DNA of 28,627 nt from Chrysochromulina tobinii. Taxonomy: Eukaryota > Haptophyta > Prymnesiales > Chrysochromulinaceae. The stretch lies in NCBI GenBank assembly GCA_001275005.1, contig JWZX01002266.1, positions 1 to 28,627 of the forward strand. The letters are read 5' to 3'. The translations under genes were made by a program, and so were the position numbers. Below, in pieces: positions 17,849 through 25,951 of the stretch (positions are counted from its first letter, which is position 1; each line of letters starts with the position of its first letter). The notes beneath the pieces are model-generated. The model did no database searches. It had not been told where the DNA came from and saw only the letters and a program-made list of their open reading frames with translations.

Positions 17849-20800
17849 ATGGCGTTCCTGAAATCCAAGAATATGATCCATAAGGCGGATTGGGGCCGCG
17901 AACGCCACGACGTCGACCGGCCATTCACCAGTTTGACCTCGAAGTTTGGACCCAATGCTGCTCGCCAATACGCAGAAGCTTACAGCCGGCAGCAGCATCA
18001 GCAGCATCCCGTCACTTCGCCGAGCAGTCAATCATTGCCCGCCTCTGCACGAGGGCATGCCGGATCATCGCTGCCGCTGCAGTCTCGCATCACGCTGACG
18101 ATCCCGCCGTCGACGCCGCTGTATGCACCGGTGCTGCCGCTGTCGCCGCGCACGCTGTCGCCACGCACGGCCTCCTCTCAGGCCGCTCGTGGGCCGCACC
18201 CGCCACCGCCGCTCATCCCGCGGCCGCTGATGAGCGCCACCCAGGTGCGCATCGCGACCGCCGCCCTCATCGATGCGCACCCGCCACGGCCAGTCACGGC
18301 CATCCTGGCCAACGTGCCGTTGGCAGCGCCGACGCCGCTGCTCGAGCACTTGCACCCGAGCACCTTCGTGCCGGTGCCTCCGTCTCCTCGGCCGGGTTCG
18401 CACCGTGTGCGGGCGGCGCGCGAGGTGCCCTGCGCGGAGCTTGAGCAGATCATGCAGGCTCACTACAAGCACGCGATGCCACCGATGATGCCGGGCGCGA
18501 GCTCAGCGTCTGTCGGCGCGCCGCGGCCGGCGAGCCCCGTGGGAGAAGGCATCAGAAATGAGATGGCGCCCAACGGCACCCCACGGGCATTCACAGGAGC
18601 GCGGCCGGCGACGCGAGCCGACCGGCTGTCGCCGCCCGGGCTGTCCGCCGAGGAGCCACTCGCCATTCACAGGAGCCATTCACAGGAGCCACTCGCCGAG
18701 GAGCCACCGGCGCGGCCGGTGCCATACGTGACCGTGTCTCATGAGGAGGTGTGGGGGCACTTCCAGATGGAGATCTGGCGGCGGCTCACGGGGCCCGCCG
18801 AGCCTCCCCCGCGCCCGCCCAAGAAGAAGCCGGTGCGCAAGAAGCTGCCCAGGAAGAAGGCCGAGGTCGAGGAGGTCGCTGTAGAGGATCTGTCTTGGGA
18901 GTTCCGCATCCCGCGCCTGCTGCAGCAGATGGCCGCCAAGAACCACCTCAAGATGATGGACGTGTTCAAAAAGTTCGACTCGGACGGCTCGGGAGCGATA
19001 GATCAGTTCGAGTTCGAGGCGGCGCTCGTCGAGCTCGGGCTCCACGACGTCCCTTGCTTGGAGGCGCGAAAGGTCTTTGAGTCGTACGACGCGGACTCGT
19101 CTGGATCACTAGATATGGATGAGCTTGCCACCATGATCAAGGCGGGCCGCGGCCCTTCGCAGCTGGGCGCGAAGTTGCAGGTGGGTGCGGTCACCGGCTA
19201 CACCAAGGCCGATCACAAGGCCACCTTCACCCGCGCGGGCCACATGCAGATGGAAGGCGCCCTCGCACGCCTCAAGGCCATCGACACGGACGGTGACGGC
19301 TCCGCTAGCATCAAGGAGGTGCTTGCTTTCCTCCTCGCCGAGGGCTACAGCGCCGCAGCGGTAGACGAGCTCATGAAGATCATCGACAAGGACGGCGACG
19401 GTACTCTGACGGAGGACGAGTGGAAGACGGGCGTGAGCAAGCTCGCGGCGACGCTAGGCGCATCGCCCCTCCTCGCACTGACGGAACCTGTCGACGCGCC
19501 CAATTCGGACCTCTTCGTCGATGCTCTGCACCCCACTTGGGTCGGGCCGGATGGCAAGGTGCCCTACCGGAGTTCTCGGTCCGCAATGGCACAGGCCATC
19601 ACGGTGGCTCCAGAGGGATGCACCATCCAAGACCAGACGATGCGCGGCATTCAGCTGCAGCAGCTGCGCTCGCTCATCGTGCATCTCAAGCGCCGATGCA
19701 AGAGTGAGGGCTGGGTCACCACCGACGAGGAGGTCAATGCCGAGCTTGGCCTCGAGACCGGTGCGTCCACGCCGCTTGAGTGGGACAGGTGCTCCATGTA
19801 CGATGTGCTCGCGTATGTCGTCAAACCGGCGACGCGCGCGCGCCGCTGCTCGTTTGTAGAGCTCGTTGCCAAGGACGCGCAGCGGCCGGAATGGTATGTG
19901 GTGCATCGATGGGGCGAGCCGCTTGTGGATACCCTCACGTGCCTCGAGCGCCATGCGAAGGACCGGAATCTCGACCTGAACACGACGACCTACTGGGTGA
20001 GTGCACTCGCCATGTCGCCATGGGACGTTTCAGAGCATCTCGCCGCCGACCCGTTCAGCTCGCCCTTTTTCCACGCCCTCGAGGCCACCAAGGGTTGTGT
20101 CGTCGTCGTCGACCGCGACCGCTCGAAGCAGAGCCTGGACACGAATGTGCCGTACAAGGGTGCGAAGGCGTTCAGCAGGCTGTGGGTGTGCTTCGAGATC
20201 GCAGTCGCTCTCCAGAGAGCCGCCGAGAAAGGGTACATCTTCGACATGTACACGGCGCGCAGCCACAACATCACTGGCAACCTCGTGTACCCGGCATTCG
20301 GCCTGGACGAGCCTCCCCTCTTCATCGTAAATGCAAAGGGCGACGGTTACGAGAAGCGGCAGGCGGTAGGCATTACCGATCCGTCCGCACCGCTCGAGCT
20401 CCCCGTGTCGACACGTGAGTTCAAAAATTACGAAAGCGAAGAGCAGCGCGACTACCGGCAGACCTTCTTCCCTAGCAATGCTCTCATCGCGGGGCTCTCA
20501 TCCAAACTACAGAAGGCGGAGGCCACCATCGCCGCCGACCGCAAGCACATCCTCAACGCGCTCGTGAACCTGTACACGGAGTCGCAGGCCCGGGTTGCGG
20601 GCGCGATCGCGGCGGGCGCGTGGCACTTGAAGCGCACAGCCTCGCTCCAAGACGTGAGGAGTATCAGCATTACTATGGAGGCCCTCAGAGCGGAACCGCC
20701 GGCGGAGCACGAGGGGTATGACGTGTACAATGGGTTGCTGCAGGCGAAGCTCGCTGCCGAGGCGCTGCAGCGAGCGTTCCGTGAGGGAGAGTCGACACTC

Positions 20801-21505
20801 GAGAAGGTGATCAAGGAGGTGCGCACGGCGCCCCTGACGGTCCTACGTGTCTCGATGCGCGACGCCAAGAACACGGCGCAGTTCGAGGAGGCGCTCAAGT
20901 GCCTGCCAGAGACGTTGCGCATCCTCGAGCTTGAGCTACCCGACGTGTTGTACAAGGTGAAGCCGAAGAAGCGCGACGAGGCAGATGCTTCCTCGTGGGA
21001 TAATGTCAAAGTCTTCCCCGACATGACCCACCTCAAGCTCCGCCAGCGCGCGCTCTCGGATGAGGAGACCGAGAAGCTGTCCAAGATGGCGCGCCATCTG
21101 CAGTCGCCCGAGATGGTGATTGGCCGGCTCGTCGGGTACGCGCACGAGTCGGCGCTCTTCCGCGCGGCTCAGCTCGAGACGGTCGACCTCCAGGGCTGGC
21201 CTACTCTCGAGGAGATCCCGTGGAACCTTTTCGAGATGACCTCGCTCCGCACGCTCAACGTCTCCGACTGCAAGAGGCTGTCCAGGATCAAGGTGCAGTT
21301 CCCGCTCATCCCCAGCCAGCTCGAATCGCTGATTCTCGATGGGTGCTCCGCGCTCACCGAGCTCGAGGAGGGCATCAGCCAAAAGCTGAGCAACCTGACC
21401 GGGCTCAGCCTCCGAGGCTGCACCAGCCTCGGCAAGCTGCCAATCTGGGTCAACGACATCGAGCGCAAGGGCGCGGGCGTTGTCCGCCCGGCCCATCTGA
21501 AATGA
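17849..21505 (+). CDS. Four-EF-hand protein with TIR-like domain and leucine-rich repeats
   Basis: A single-exon 1218-residue protein. Residues 1-340 are Pro/Ser/Ala-rich and likely disordered, ending in a basic KKKPVRKKLPRKK patch. Four canonical EF-hand loops follow: 377-388 (DSDGSGAIDQFE), 414-425, 479-490 and 513-524, all with the Asp and Gly positions needed for Ca2+. A domain at about 680-830 has YVVHRWGEPLVDTLTCLE (683-700), TYWVSALAMSP, a GCVVVVDRD strand (749-757) and RLWVCFEIAVAL (777-788). Its motif order resembles TIR domains (an RGE-like start and Trp-x3-Glu in W779/E783), and it is like an unnamed domain common in dinoflagellate and haptophyte proteins. A helical linker (870-990) leads to LRRs (about 995-1200) of the plant-NLR style, e.g. 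LRTLNVSDCKRL and LESLILDGCSAL. There is no NB-ARC ATPase. Ca2+ sensing coupled to a TIR-like output is inferred. Confidence 0.82.
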   Translation: MAFLKSKNMIHKADWGRERHDVDRPFTSLTSKFGPNAARQYAEAYSRQQHQQHPVTSPSSQSLPASARGHAGSSLPLQSRITLTIPPSTPLYAPVLPLSPRTLSPRTASSQAARGPHPPPPLIPRPLMSATQVRIATAALIDAHPPRPVTAILANVPLAAPTPLLEHLHPSTFVPVPPSPRPGSHRVRAAREVPCAELEQIMQAHYKHAMPPMMPGASSASVGAPRPASPVGEGIRNEMAPNGTPRAFTGARPATRADRLSPPGLSAEEPLAIHRSHSQEPLAEEPPARPVPYVTVSHEEVWGHFQMEIWRRLTGPAEPPPRPPKKKPVRKKLPRKKAEVEEVAVEDLSWEFRIPRLLQQMAAKNHLKMMDVFKKFDSDGSGAIDQFEFEAALVELGLHDVPCLEARKVFESYDADSSGSLDMDELATMIKAGRGPSQLGAKLQVGAVTGYTKADHKATFTRAGHMQMEGALARLKAIDTDGDGSASIKEVLAFLLAEGYSAAAVDELMKIIDKDGDGTLTEDEWKTGVSKLAATLGASPLLALTEPVDAPNSDLFVDALHPTWVGPDGKVPYRSSRSAMAQAITVAPEGCTIQDQTMRGIQLQQLRSLIVHLKRRCKSEGWVTTDEEVNAELGLETGASTPLEWDRCSMYDVLAYVVKPATRARRCSFVELVAKDAQRPEWYVVHRWGEPLVDTLTCLERHAKDRNLDLNTTTYWVSALAMSPWDVSEHLAADPFSSPFFHALEATKGCVVVVDRDRSKQSLDTNVPYKGAKAFSRLWVCFEIAVALQRAAEKGYIFDMYTARSHNITGNLVYPAFGLDEPPLFIVNAKGDGYEKRQAVGITDPSAPLELPVSTREFKNYESEEQRDYRQTFFPSNALIAGLSSKLQKAEATIAADRKHILNALVNLYTESQARVAGAIAAGAWHLKRTASLQDVRSISITMEALRAEPPAEHEGYDVYNGLLQAKLAAEALQRAFREGESTLEKVIKEVRTAPLTVLRVSMRDAKNTAQFEEALKCLPETLRILELELPDVLYKVKPKKRDEADASSWDNVKVFPDMTHLKLRQRALSDEETEKLSKMARHLQSPEMVIGRLVGYAHESALFRAAQLETVDLQGWPTLEEIPWNLFEMTSLRTLNVSDCKRLSRIKVQFPLIPSQLESLILDGCSALTELEEGISQKLSNLTGLSLRGCTSLGKLPIWVNDIERKGAGVVRPAHLK

Positions 21506-21849
21506 GAGAGCCGCGAGCTTCAGAGGGAAGGTGGTTCGGCACTTCGGCTGTCGTACAGATGTTCAGATCACACACGCCGACCGGACACCCGACCAGTAAA
21601 CTATGATTGTATGAGATCAGTGAGTCGAGTTCACGTGTCCAGAAACGCATGTGGCGAGTCGTTTAAGGTTGGGTGTATTAATTGGGGGGGTGGGGTCGGC
21701 CGAGCTGCTCGCTCGCGGGACTCGCGACTCCCGTCTCGTCCCCTCCCCCCGTTTTCCCCCCGTTGCCGTTCCGCGCGCTGCCTCTGACTCCGGAACGGAA
21801 AGAGTAGTAGTAGTACGAAGCCTCGCCTATTGTTTCATGACCGTAGGGT
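21506..21849. other. Convergent intergenic region
   Basis: It lies between the 3' ends of the EF-hand/LRR gene (plus) and the glycosyltransferase-like gene (minus). It contains a G-run (about 21684-21692), a C-rich tract (about 21740-21765) and a TAGTAGTAGTA microsatellite-like stretch near 21805. No gene is seen. Confidence 0.6.
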
Positions 21850-22647
21850 TCACACTACATCTCCGCGTGTGCCTGGCATATCAGGAGTATCCCGATAGTA
21901 CCCGCCTGATCCTGATCTCGTGCGCGCCGAGAATAGGAATGGAAGATTGAGCACTGCTCGCTGTTTGTAATCGGCCAGTTTCGGCATCCGGTAATGCATC
22001 GCATTCTCACAATTGTGATTCCAATAGGGGCACTTCCACAATAAGTCGCACATCGTCTTATTCTCATCTCTAGATTTCTTGTATTGGTGGCTCACGCTGT
22101 TTCGGCATCCCATGACACTGCATCCTCCCCCTAATCCATCCGTTGCCATGGTGATGATGTCGTGCGATGTTTTCAACCTCTCGGCCAGCACATCCACAAG
22201 GGAGGGGATGTAGTAGCGGCCACTGACCATGAGGACATGCGTTGCGTTTTGAACTCGCTTAGCTCGTCTTCGTGCCATGTTTAGCGCGATGAGCTCGTGC
22301 TCGCCCATATACTCAGTCGGTTCTCCGCATTCGTCCCGCTCCACCTGTGTACTGTGCTGAAATGCCACCAATTCCAAGTTTGGATAGTGCTTGGCGTATG
22401 TCTGATTGGGTTTCAAAGTCTCCGGCGGGTCATGATTTTCCGCGATGACAACTGCTTGACGCTGTCCCCGATCCTGCTGCCAGAGGTGGAGGCTCCTCGC
22501 AAACCACAGCCTGCGTTCCTCAAGGTCCTTCTCCGCCGGATGACGTGGGTCAGGGACTTGTTTGGTAGCCGTTCGGTTCACGCTCACGGTGAGGACAATT
22601 GCAAGACAGATCTCACCGGAAGCTTGGGTCATGATGCGCAAGCACAT
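21850..22647 (-). CDS. Glycosyltransferase-like lumenal protein (type II membrane or secreted)
   Basis: A 265-residue minus-strand frame. A short hydrophobic stretch near the N-terminus (ICLAIVLTVSV, 13-23) could be a signal or anchor. The body has VVIAENHDPPETL, LELVAFQHS, the GEHELIAL helix (115-122), VLMVSGRYYIPSL (138-150), and a Cys-rich part with CSVMGCRNS and CDLLWKCPYWNHNCENAMHY. The order of a [GE]xHE helix followed by a [TS]GRYY[IV]P strand is typical of a group of algal and viral glycosyltransferase-like proteins. N-glycosylation sequons (NRT, NQT, NAT, NKT) suit a lumenal position. No canonical DxD metal motif is visible. The ending GTRGDVV looks unconserved and an intron near the 3' end is possible. 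Start could be Met1 or Met6, or lie in an upstream exon. The function assignment is tentative. Confidence 0.55.
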   Translation of the reverse strand: MCLRIMTQASGEICLAIVLTVSVNRTATKQVPDPRHPAEKDLEERRLWFARSLHLWQQDRGQRQAVVIAENHDPPETLKPNQTYAKHYPNLELVAFQHSTQVERDECGEPTEYMGEHELIALNMARRRAKRVQNATHVLMVSGRYYIPSLVDVLAERLKTSHDIITMATDGLGGGCSVMGCRNSVSHQYKKSRDENKTMCDLLWKCPYWNHNCENAMHYRMPKLADYKQRAVLNLPFLFSARTRSGSGGYYRDTPDMPGTRGDVV

Positions 22648-22857
22648 GACTGGATTTCTGCACGGTTCGACGATTCGTCACGCCATGGGCGCCGTTGGAT
22701 TGCAAACGCAATTCGCGATTCGCGGGCATTGCGGCGGGGAGTTCAATCTCCTTCGGTGTTTGGTCTTTGGTGTCAGCCTCATACTTGCCGGTACCCAGTT
22801 CCCCCCGATGTTTTTGAGCCGCGCATTTCACAGGCACAAGGACTGTGTGTGCACAAG

Positions 22858-23047
22858 ATGAAGGCTCTTCTTTCTGCTCGTCGGTGCGATCGTCATCGCG
22901 ACTACATCGCGAACGTCTCCGCTACGAACGAGGCTGGCCTCGCATTCCTGGCTGCGAACAAAGAGAAGGAGGGGGTCGTCACGCTGCCCTCCGGCCTCCA
23001 GTACAAGGAGCTCTCTGCAGGCACCGGCACCGAACATCCGGCTACCG
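22858..23047 (+). pseudogene. FKBP-type peptidyl-prolyl isomerase, N-terminal fragment only
   Basis: From the ATG at 22858 the frame encodes ANVSATNEAGLAFLAANKEK, then EGVVTLPSGLQYKELSAGTG and EHPATG, a clear match to the segment just before and at the start of the FKBP core in secreted FKBPs. It ends at a consensus donor, CCG|GTACGT (23047/23048). The rest of the core (the YxGxLxDGxxFDSS strand and the active-site part) is not found downstream before the next gene. The first codons read MKALLSARRCDRH, which is too charged for a signal peptide. The overlapping +1 frame encodes a hydrophobic LLVGAIVIATT, suggesting two compensating indels. It is most likely a truncated gene copy; a first exon with a distant partner is less likely. 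Confidence 0.55.
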
Positions 23048-23329
23048 GTACGTACGCACCGCATGTGATCACGCCAACACCACCCCCAGGCACATCGACG
23101 CGCCGTGGCTTCGGTGAGATTGAAGATAGATCGAACGGAAATCAGCCCCCTCAACCACATGTCAGCGGCCGGTACGCGGCAACTAGTACGCGGAAAAGAA
23201 CGGCGGGATGCATGCCGTTTCCTAATGAGGAAAGCGCGCGTCGCTCAAAAAGAAACTCACCGGAATCCCGGCCGCGTGTGGGTCCGGTGCCGGGCGAGCG
23301 AGGTGCGGATCCTGCGGTCAGGGGCGCCC

Positions 23330-25768
23330 ATGTCTATGAACTGTGTCACCGACATACCAAATTGTTCGCCTGAGGAGTGGACCTCCCTGCGCGACGAGGT
23401 GGCGTATGAACTGTGGTGCCAAGAACAAGAGGGGCAGGCGTTTACTCTTGTTTCGGCGCGGCTCACGACAGATGGGCGTATCGAGCGGCACAATTTGATC
23501 AGTAGTCTTGTCAATCCGATTCCGTTTCCATTCAGACCGATCGTTGGGCATGGAACGCTCACCTTCGACATGAAGCAGTCCTGGCCCATACACGGCGATT
23601 GCACTCGGCAGCAGCCGATGACCAACAGGACAACGGTACTCCAACCCCACGGCCTCGTCGGTGCGCTGGTGGTCACCGGCAGCCAGTGGGCGGAGCCGCT
23701 GGCACCGAGCGGGGTGCGTGTCCATTCCAGCGTCAAAGTGGAGGTTAACTTGAAACCGCTTTGGGTTGGCAAGACCATCGCGCACCTGGTCCTACGTCGT
23801 GCTGAGTCACGCATGAAAGCTTTGCCAGAGGACACGCACTTGTACCTCGCTCACCGGAAGAGCGCCGAGGGCCGGAGCAACGTGCTGGAGATGGGCTCGT
23901 GGTCTGGTGCCGCCGTGAAGTCCGCGGGGCCCGGCGGCTCGGAGGAAACGCGCGACGAACCTCAAGAAAGCGACGTAGAAGGAGCGGCAGATGTGGACGG
24001 AAGTGCGATGACATGGACGTGGTCATCCCACGATGATGATGATGGTGGCCTGGCGGCGGAGGCGAGCGGCGAAGCCATGGCTGCGGCAGCGATGGGCATG
24101 GGGTTCCCGGCCGTCGTGCTCGCAGCTCTCGAGCAGCGCGCTGAGGAGTGCCTCGCTGCCGCTGCCGCCGACGTCGACGCCGCCGTGGCTTCGGCGGCCA
24201 AGCCTAAGCCTAAGAAAAAGAGCCTGGCCAGCAAGGCAAGCGCCACGATCGGATCTCTGCTGTCGCCACGCGGGGAAAGGAAGCCCACACTCGAGCCGCC
24301 GGCGACCGTTGCCGCGGCCACCGTTGACGGGGCACCGTATTCATCGACTCCTGCATCGACCTCGGCAGCACACCCGACGATCAGCCCGACGAGTCGGCTG
24401 CCGCCTGGTTCTGCGGCCCCTTCGTCGTCATCATGTGCCCCGCCGGGCGCCCCACCTGCTGCCCCGCCTCGCGCCCCGCCGCCAGATCCCGCGAAAGAGA
24501 ACGTTTCTCGGAGCCTGCCGTCCCTCGACGACGGTCGCTTGAATGCGGAGGCCGTGGGCTTGTATGCGGAGGCCGTGGGCTTGTATGTGGTGGCCATCCG
24601 GTGGCCCTCCTTGGCCAAGGTGGAGGCGGTGGAAGATGAGGGCCTGCGGCGCGACTACGCGCGCGTCGTCGAGTTCCTGCGCCAGAGGCGCACACCATAT
24701 GGACTGTTGCACGACTTGCGCGCGGTGCGCTCGATCGAGAAGCTCTCACCGATCGCCCAGGGGTTGCTCGATGACGCCCTCGAGCTCCAGCGCACTGGGC
24801 TCATGCTCCGCGTGGCCGTGCTGCACAGCGTCGGCGGCGTTGTGGGCAACGCCTACATCCCGCTACTCCTCAAGCTTTCACCGATCCATCCCGCGATCGC
24901 GTTCCGGGCAGAGCAAGCCGACGAGGCCTTGCGATGGGTCGCGGACGAGGACCGGCCTAGGATGGCGACTTCAATGCACGGCACAGACGATGGCAAGGCT
25001 CACGACGGATTCGCCGGCATCCAAAGCGCGTGGCAGAAGCGCATCGCGGAGCCGGTGCAGGGGTTTGGGCAGAGTCTTGCAAAGGCCATCGAGAACGCAC
25101 CGGTCGCATTCGAACGACACGTGGCCGAGCCCGTACAGGAATTCAGCCAAAACCTGGCCAAGGGCGTGTCGGAGCACGTCACAGAGCCCGTGCACGAGTT
25201 TGGCCAGAGCTTTGCCAAGGGGATGGACGAGCATGTGGCCAAACCGGTCCGCAACTTCTCGGGAGAGGTTGGAGAGGGCCTGGAGAAGTTCGTCCGAGAG
25301 CTGGCTCCAAAGCCAGTGCCTGCGGCCGACTTCGAGCGTCTCGTCAGGCAGGCTTCAGCAGTCCTCGTCTCCTCCGCTCCCGGCACAGCCAAAGAGCCCG
25401 CTGTTGCCATATTCCCGGCATCCGCGACGACTCCTGAGAAGGCGACGCTGAGCTTCCACGGGCCAACTACACTGGCCTCGGCCGGGCTCGTCTCCGCCGA
25501 GGACGCCAAGATTGGGGCCATCGTTCAGGTCTTCTGGGCCGAGGGTATCTGGTACGATGCGACGATCGTCGACGTCGCGCGCGGAGAAGACGGCTCTGTC
25601 GATGTCAAGCTACACTACAAGGGCTTCGGCAAGCGCTACGACGACTGGCAACCCCTCCATGAGGGCAGCGTGAGGTGGCCGTTGACGGGCTACGATTTGT
25701 CGCGCGACGGCGAGTCCACGTCCGTCAAATCGCTCCTCAGCATGATGGTCGTGCCTCCTCCTCCATGA
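23330..25768 (+). CDS. Multidomain protein: StART-like N-terminus, helical region, C-terminal chromo-barrel (Tudor-knot)
   Basis: I choose the ATG at 23330 (812 residues); the frame is open to 23105, but that part overlaps sequence after the FKBP fragment and is low quality. Residues ~15-175 alternate strand and helix in the manner of a StART/SRPBCC lipid-binding fold (FTLVSARLTTDGRIERHNL, NPIPFPFRPIVGHGTLTF, LYLAHRK); this is a tentative match. Residues 180-400 are low complexity. Residues 402-545 are helical and MIT-like, including ALELQRTG. Residues 570-655 carry three ~20-residue amphipathic repeats, each with a VxxPVxxF core. Residues 727-785 form a chromo-barrel/Tudor-knot domain: AIVQVFWAEGIWYDATIVDV, then VKLHYKGFGKRYDDWQPL, which in MSL3/Esa1-type proteins binds methylated histones or nucleic acid. 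No catalytic domain is seen. The combination is unusual. Confidence 0.7.
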   Translation: MSMNCVTDIPNCSPEEWTSLRDEVAYELWCQEQEGQAFTLVSARLTTDGRIERHNLISSLVNPIPFPFRPIVGHGTLTFDMKQSWPIHGDCTRQQPMTNRTTVLQPHGLVGALVVTGSQWAEPLAPSGVRVHSSVKVEVNLKPLWVGKTIAHLVLRRAESRMKALPEDTHLYLAHRKSAEGRSNVLEMGSWSGAAVKSAGPGGSEETRDEPQESDVEGAADVDGSAMTWTWSSHDDDDGGLAAEASGEAMAAAAMGMGFPAVVLAALEQRAEECLAAAAADVDAAVASAAKPKPKKKSLASKASATIGSLLSPRGERKPTLEPPATVAAATVDGAPYSSTPASTSAAHPTISPTSRLPPGSAAPSSSSCAPPGAPPAAPPRAPPPDPAKENVSRSLPSLDDGRLNAEAVGLYAEAVGLYVVAIRWPSLAKVEAVEDEGLRRDYARVVEFLRQRRTPYGLLHDLRAVRSIEKLSPIAQGLLDDALELQRTGLMLRVAVLHSVGGVVGNAYIPLLLKLSPIHPAIAFRAEQADEALRWVADEDRPRMATSMHGTDDGKAHDGFAGIQSAWQKRIAEPVQGFGQSLAKAIENAPVAFERHVAEPVQEFSQNLAKGVSEHVTEPVHEFGQSFAKGMDEHVAKPVRNFSGEVGEGLEKFVRELAPKPVPAADFERLVRQASAVLVSSAPGTAKEPAVAIFPASATTPEKATLSFHGPTTLASAGLVSAEDAKIGAIVQVFWAEGIWYDATIVDVARGEDGSVDVKLHYKGFGKRYDDWQPLHEGSVRWPLTGYDLSRDGESTSVKSLLSMMVVPPPP
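24544..24585 (+). repeat. 21-bp tandem duplication in the helical region
   Basis: Two perfect head-to-tail copies of a 21-bp unit (starting TGCGGAGGCCGTGGG) encode AEAVGLY twice. The frame is kept. This looks recent because the copies are identical. Confidence 0.9.
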
Positions 25769-25951
25769 GCATGACATTCATCTGAACGGCCAGGAAGCTG
25801 TTTAGCTCACTCTCTGTAGGTACCGTACAGTACACCCGCGAAATGCGCCCTCAGAGCCTCACATATTTATCGTTTCACCCTCCACGGGGCCCGCGCACTC
25901 GGCGACCACCTTCTTGGTAGCTGGTTGGTATGACATGCAGACTGCAGTCTC
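25769..25951. other. Short convergent intergenic region
   Basis: Only 183 bases separate the stops of the chromo-barrel gene and the GH8 gene, so their 3' UTRs probably abut or overlap. An AT-rich ACATATTTATCG stretch (about 25861-25872) is the best candidate for a 3'-end processing region. Confidence 0.45.

Noticed and set aside
23318-23835. Minus-strand open frames opposite the StART-like region
   Set aside because: They mirror the plus-strand gene and lack domain signals.
25816-25835. GTAC-rich near-palindrome between the convergent genes
   Set aside because: Too short and imperfect to call a regulatory site or element.
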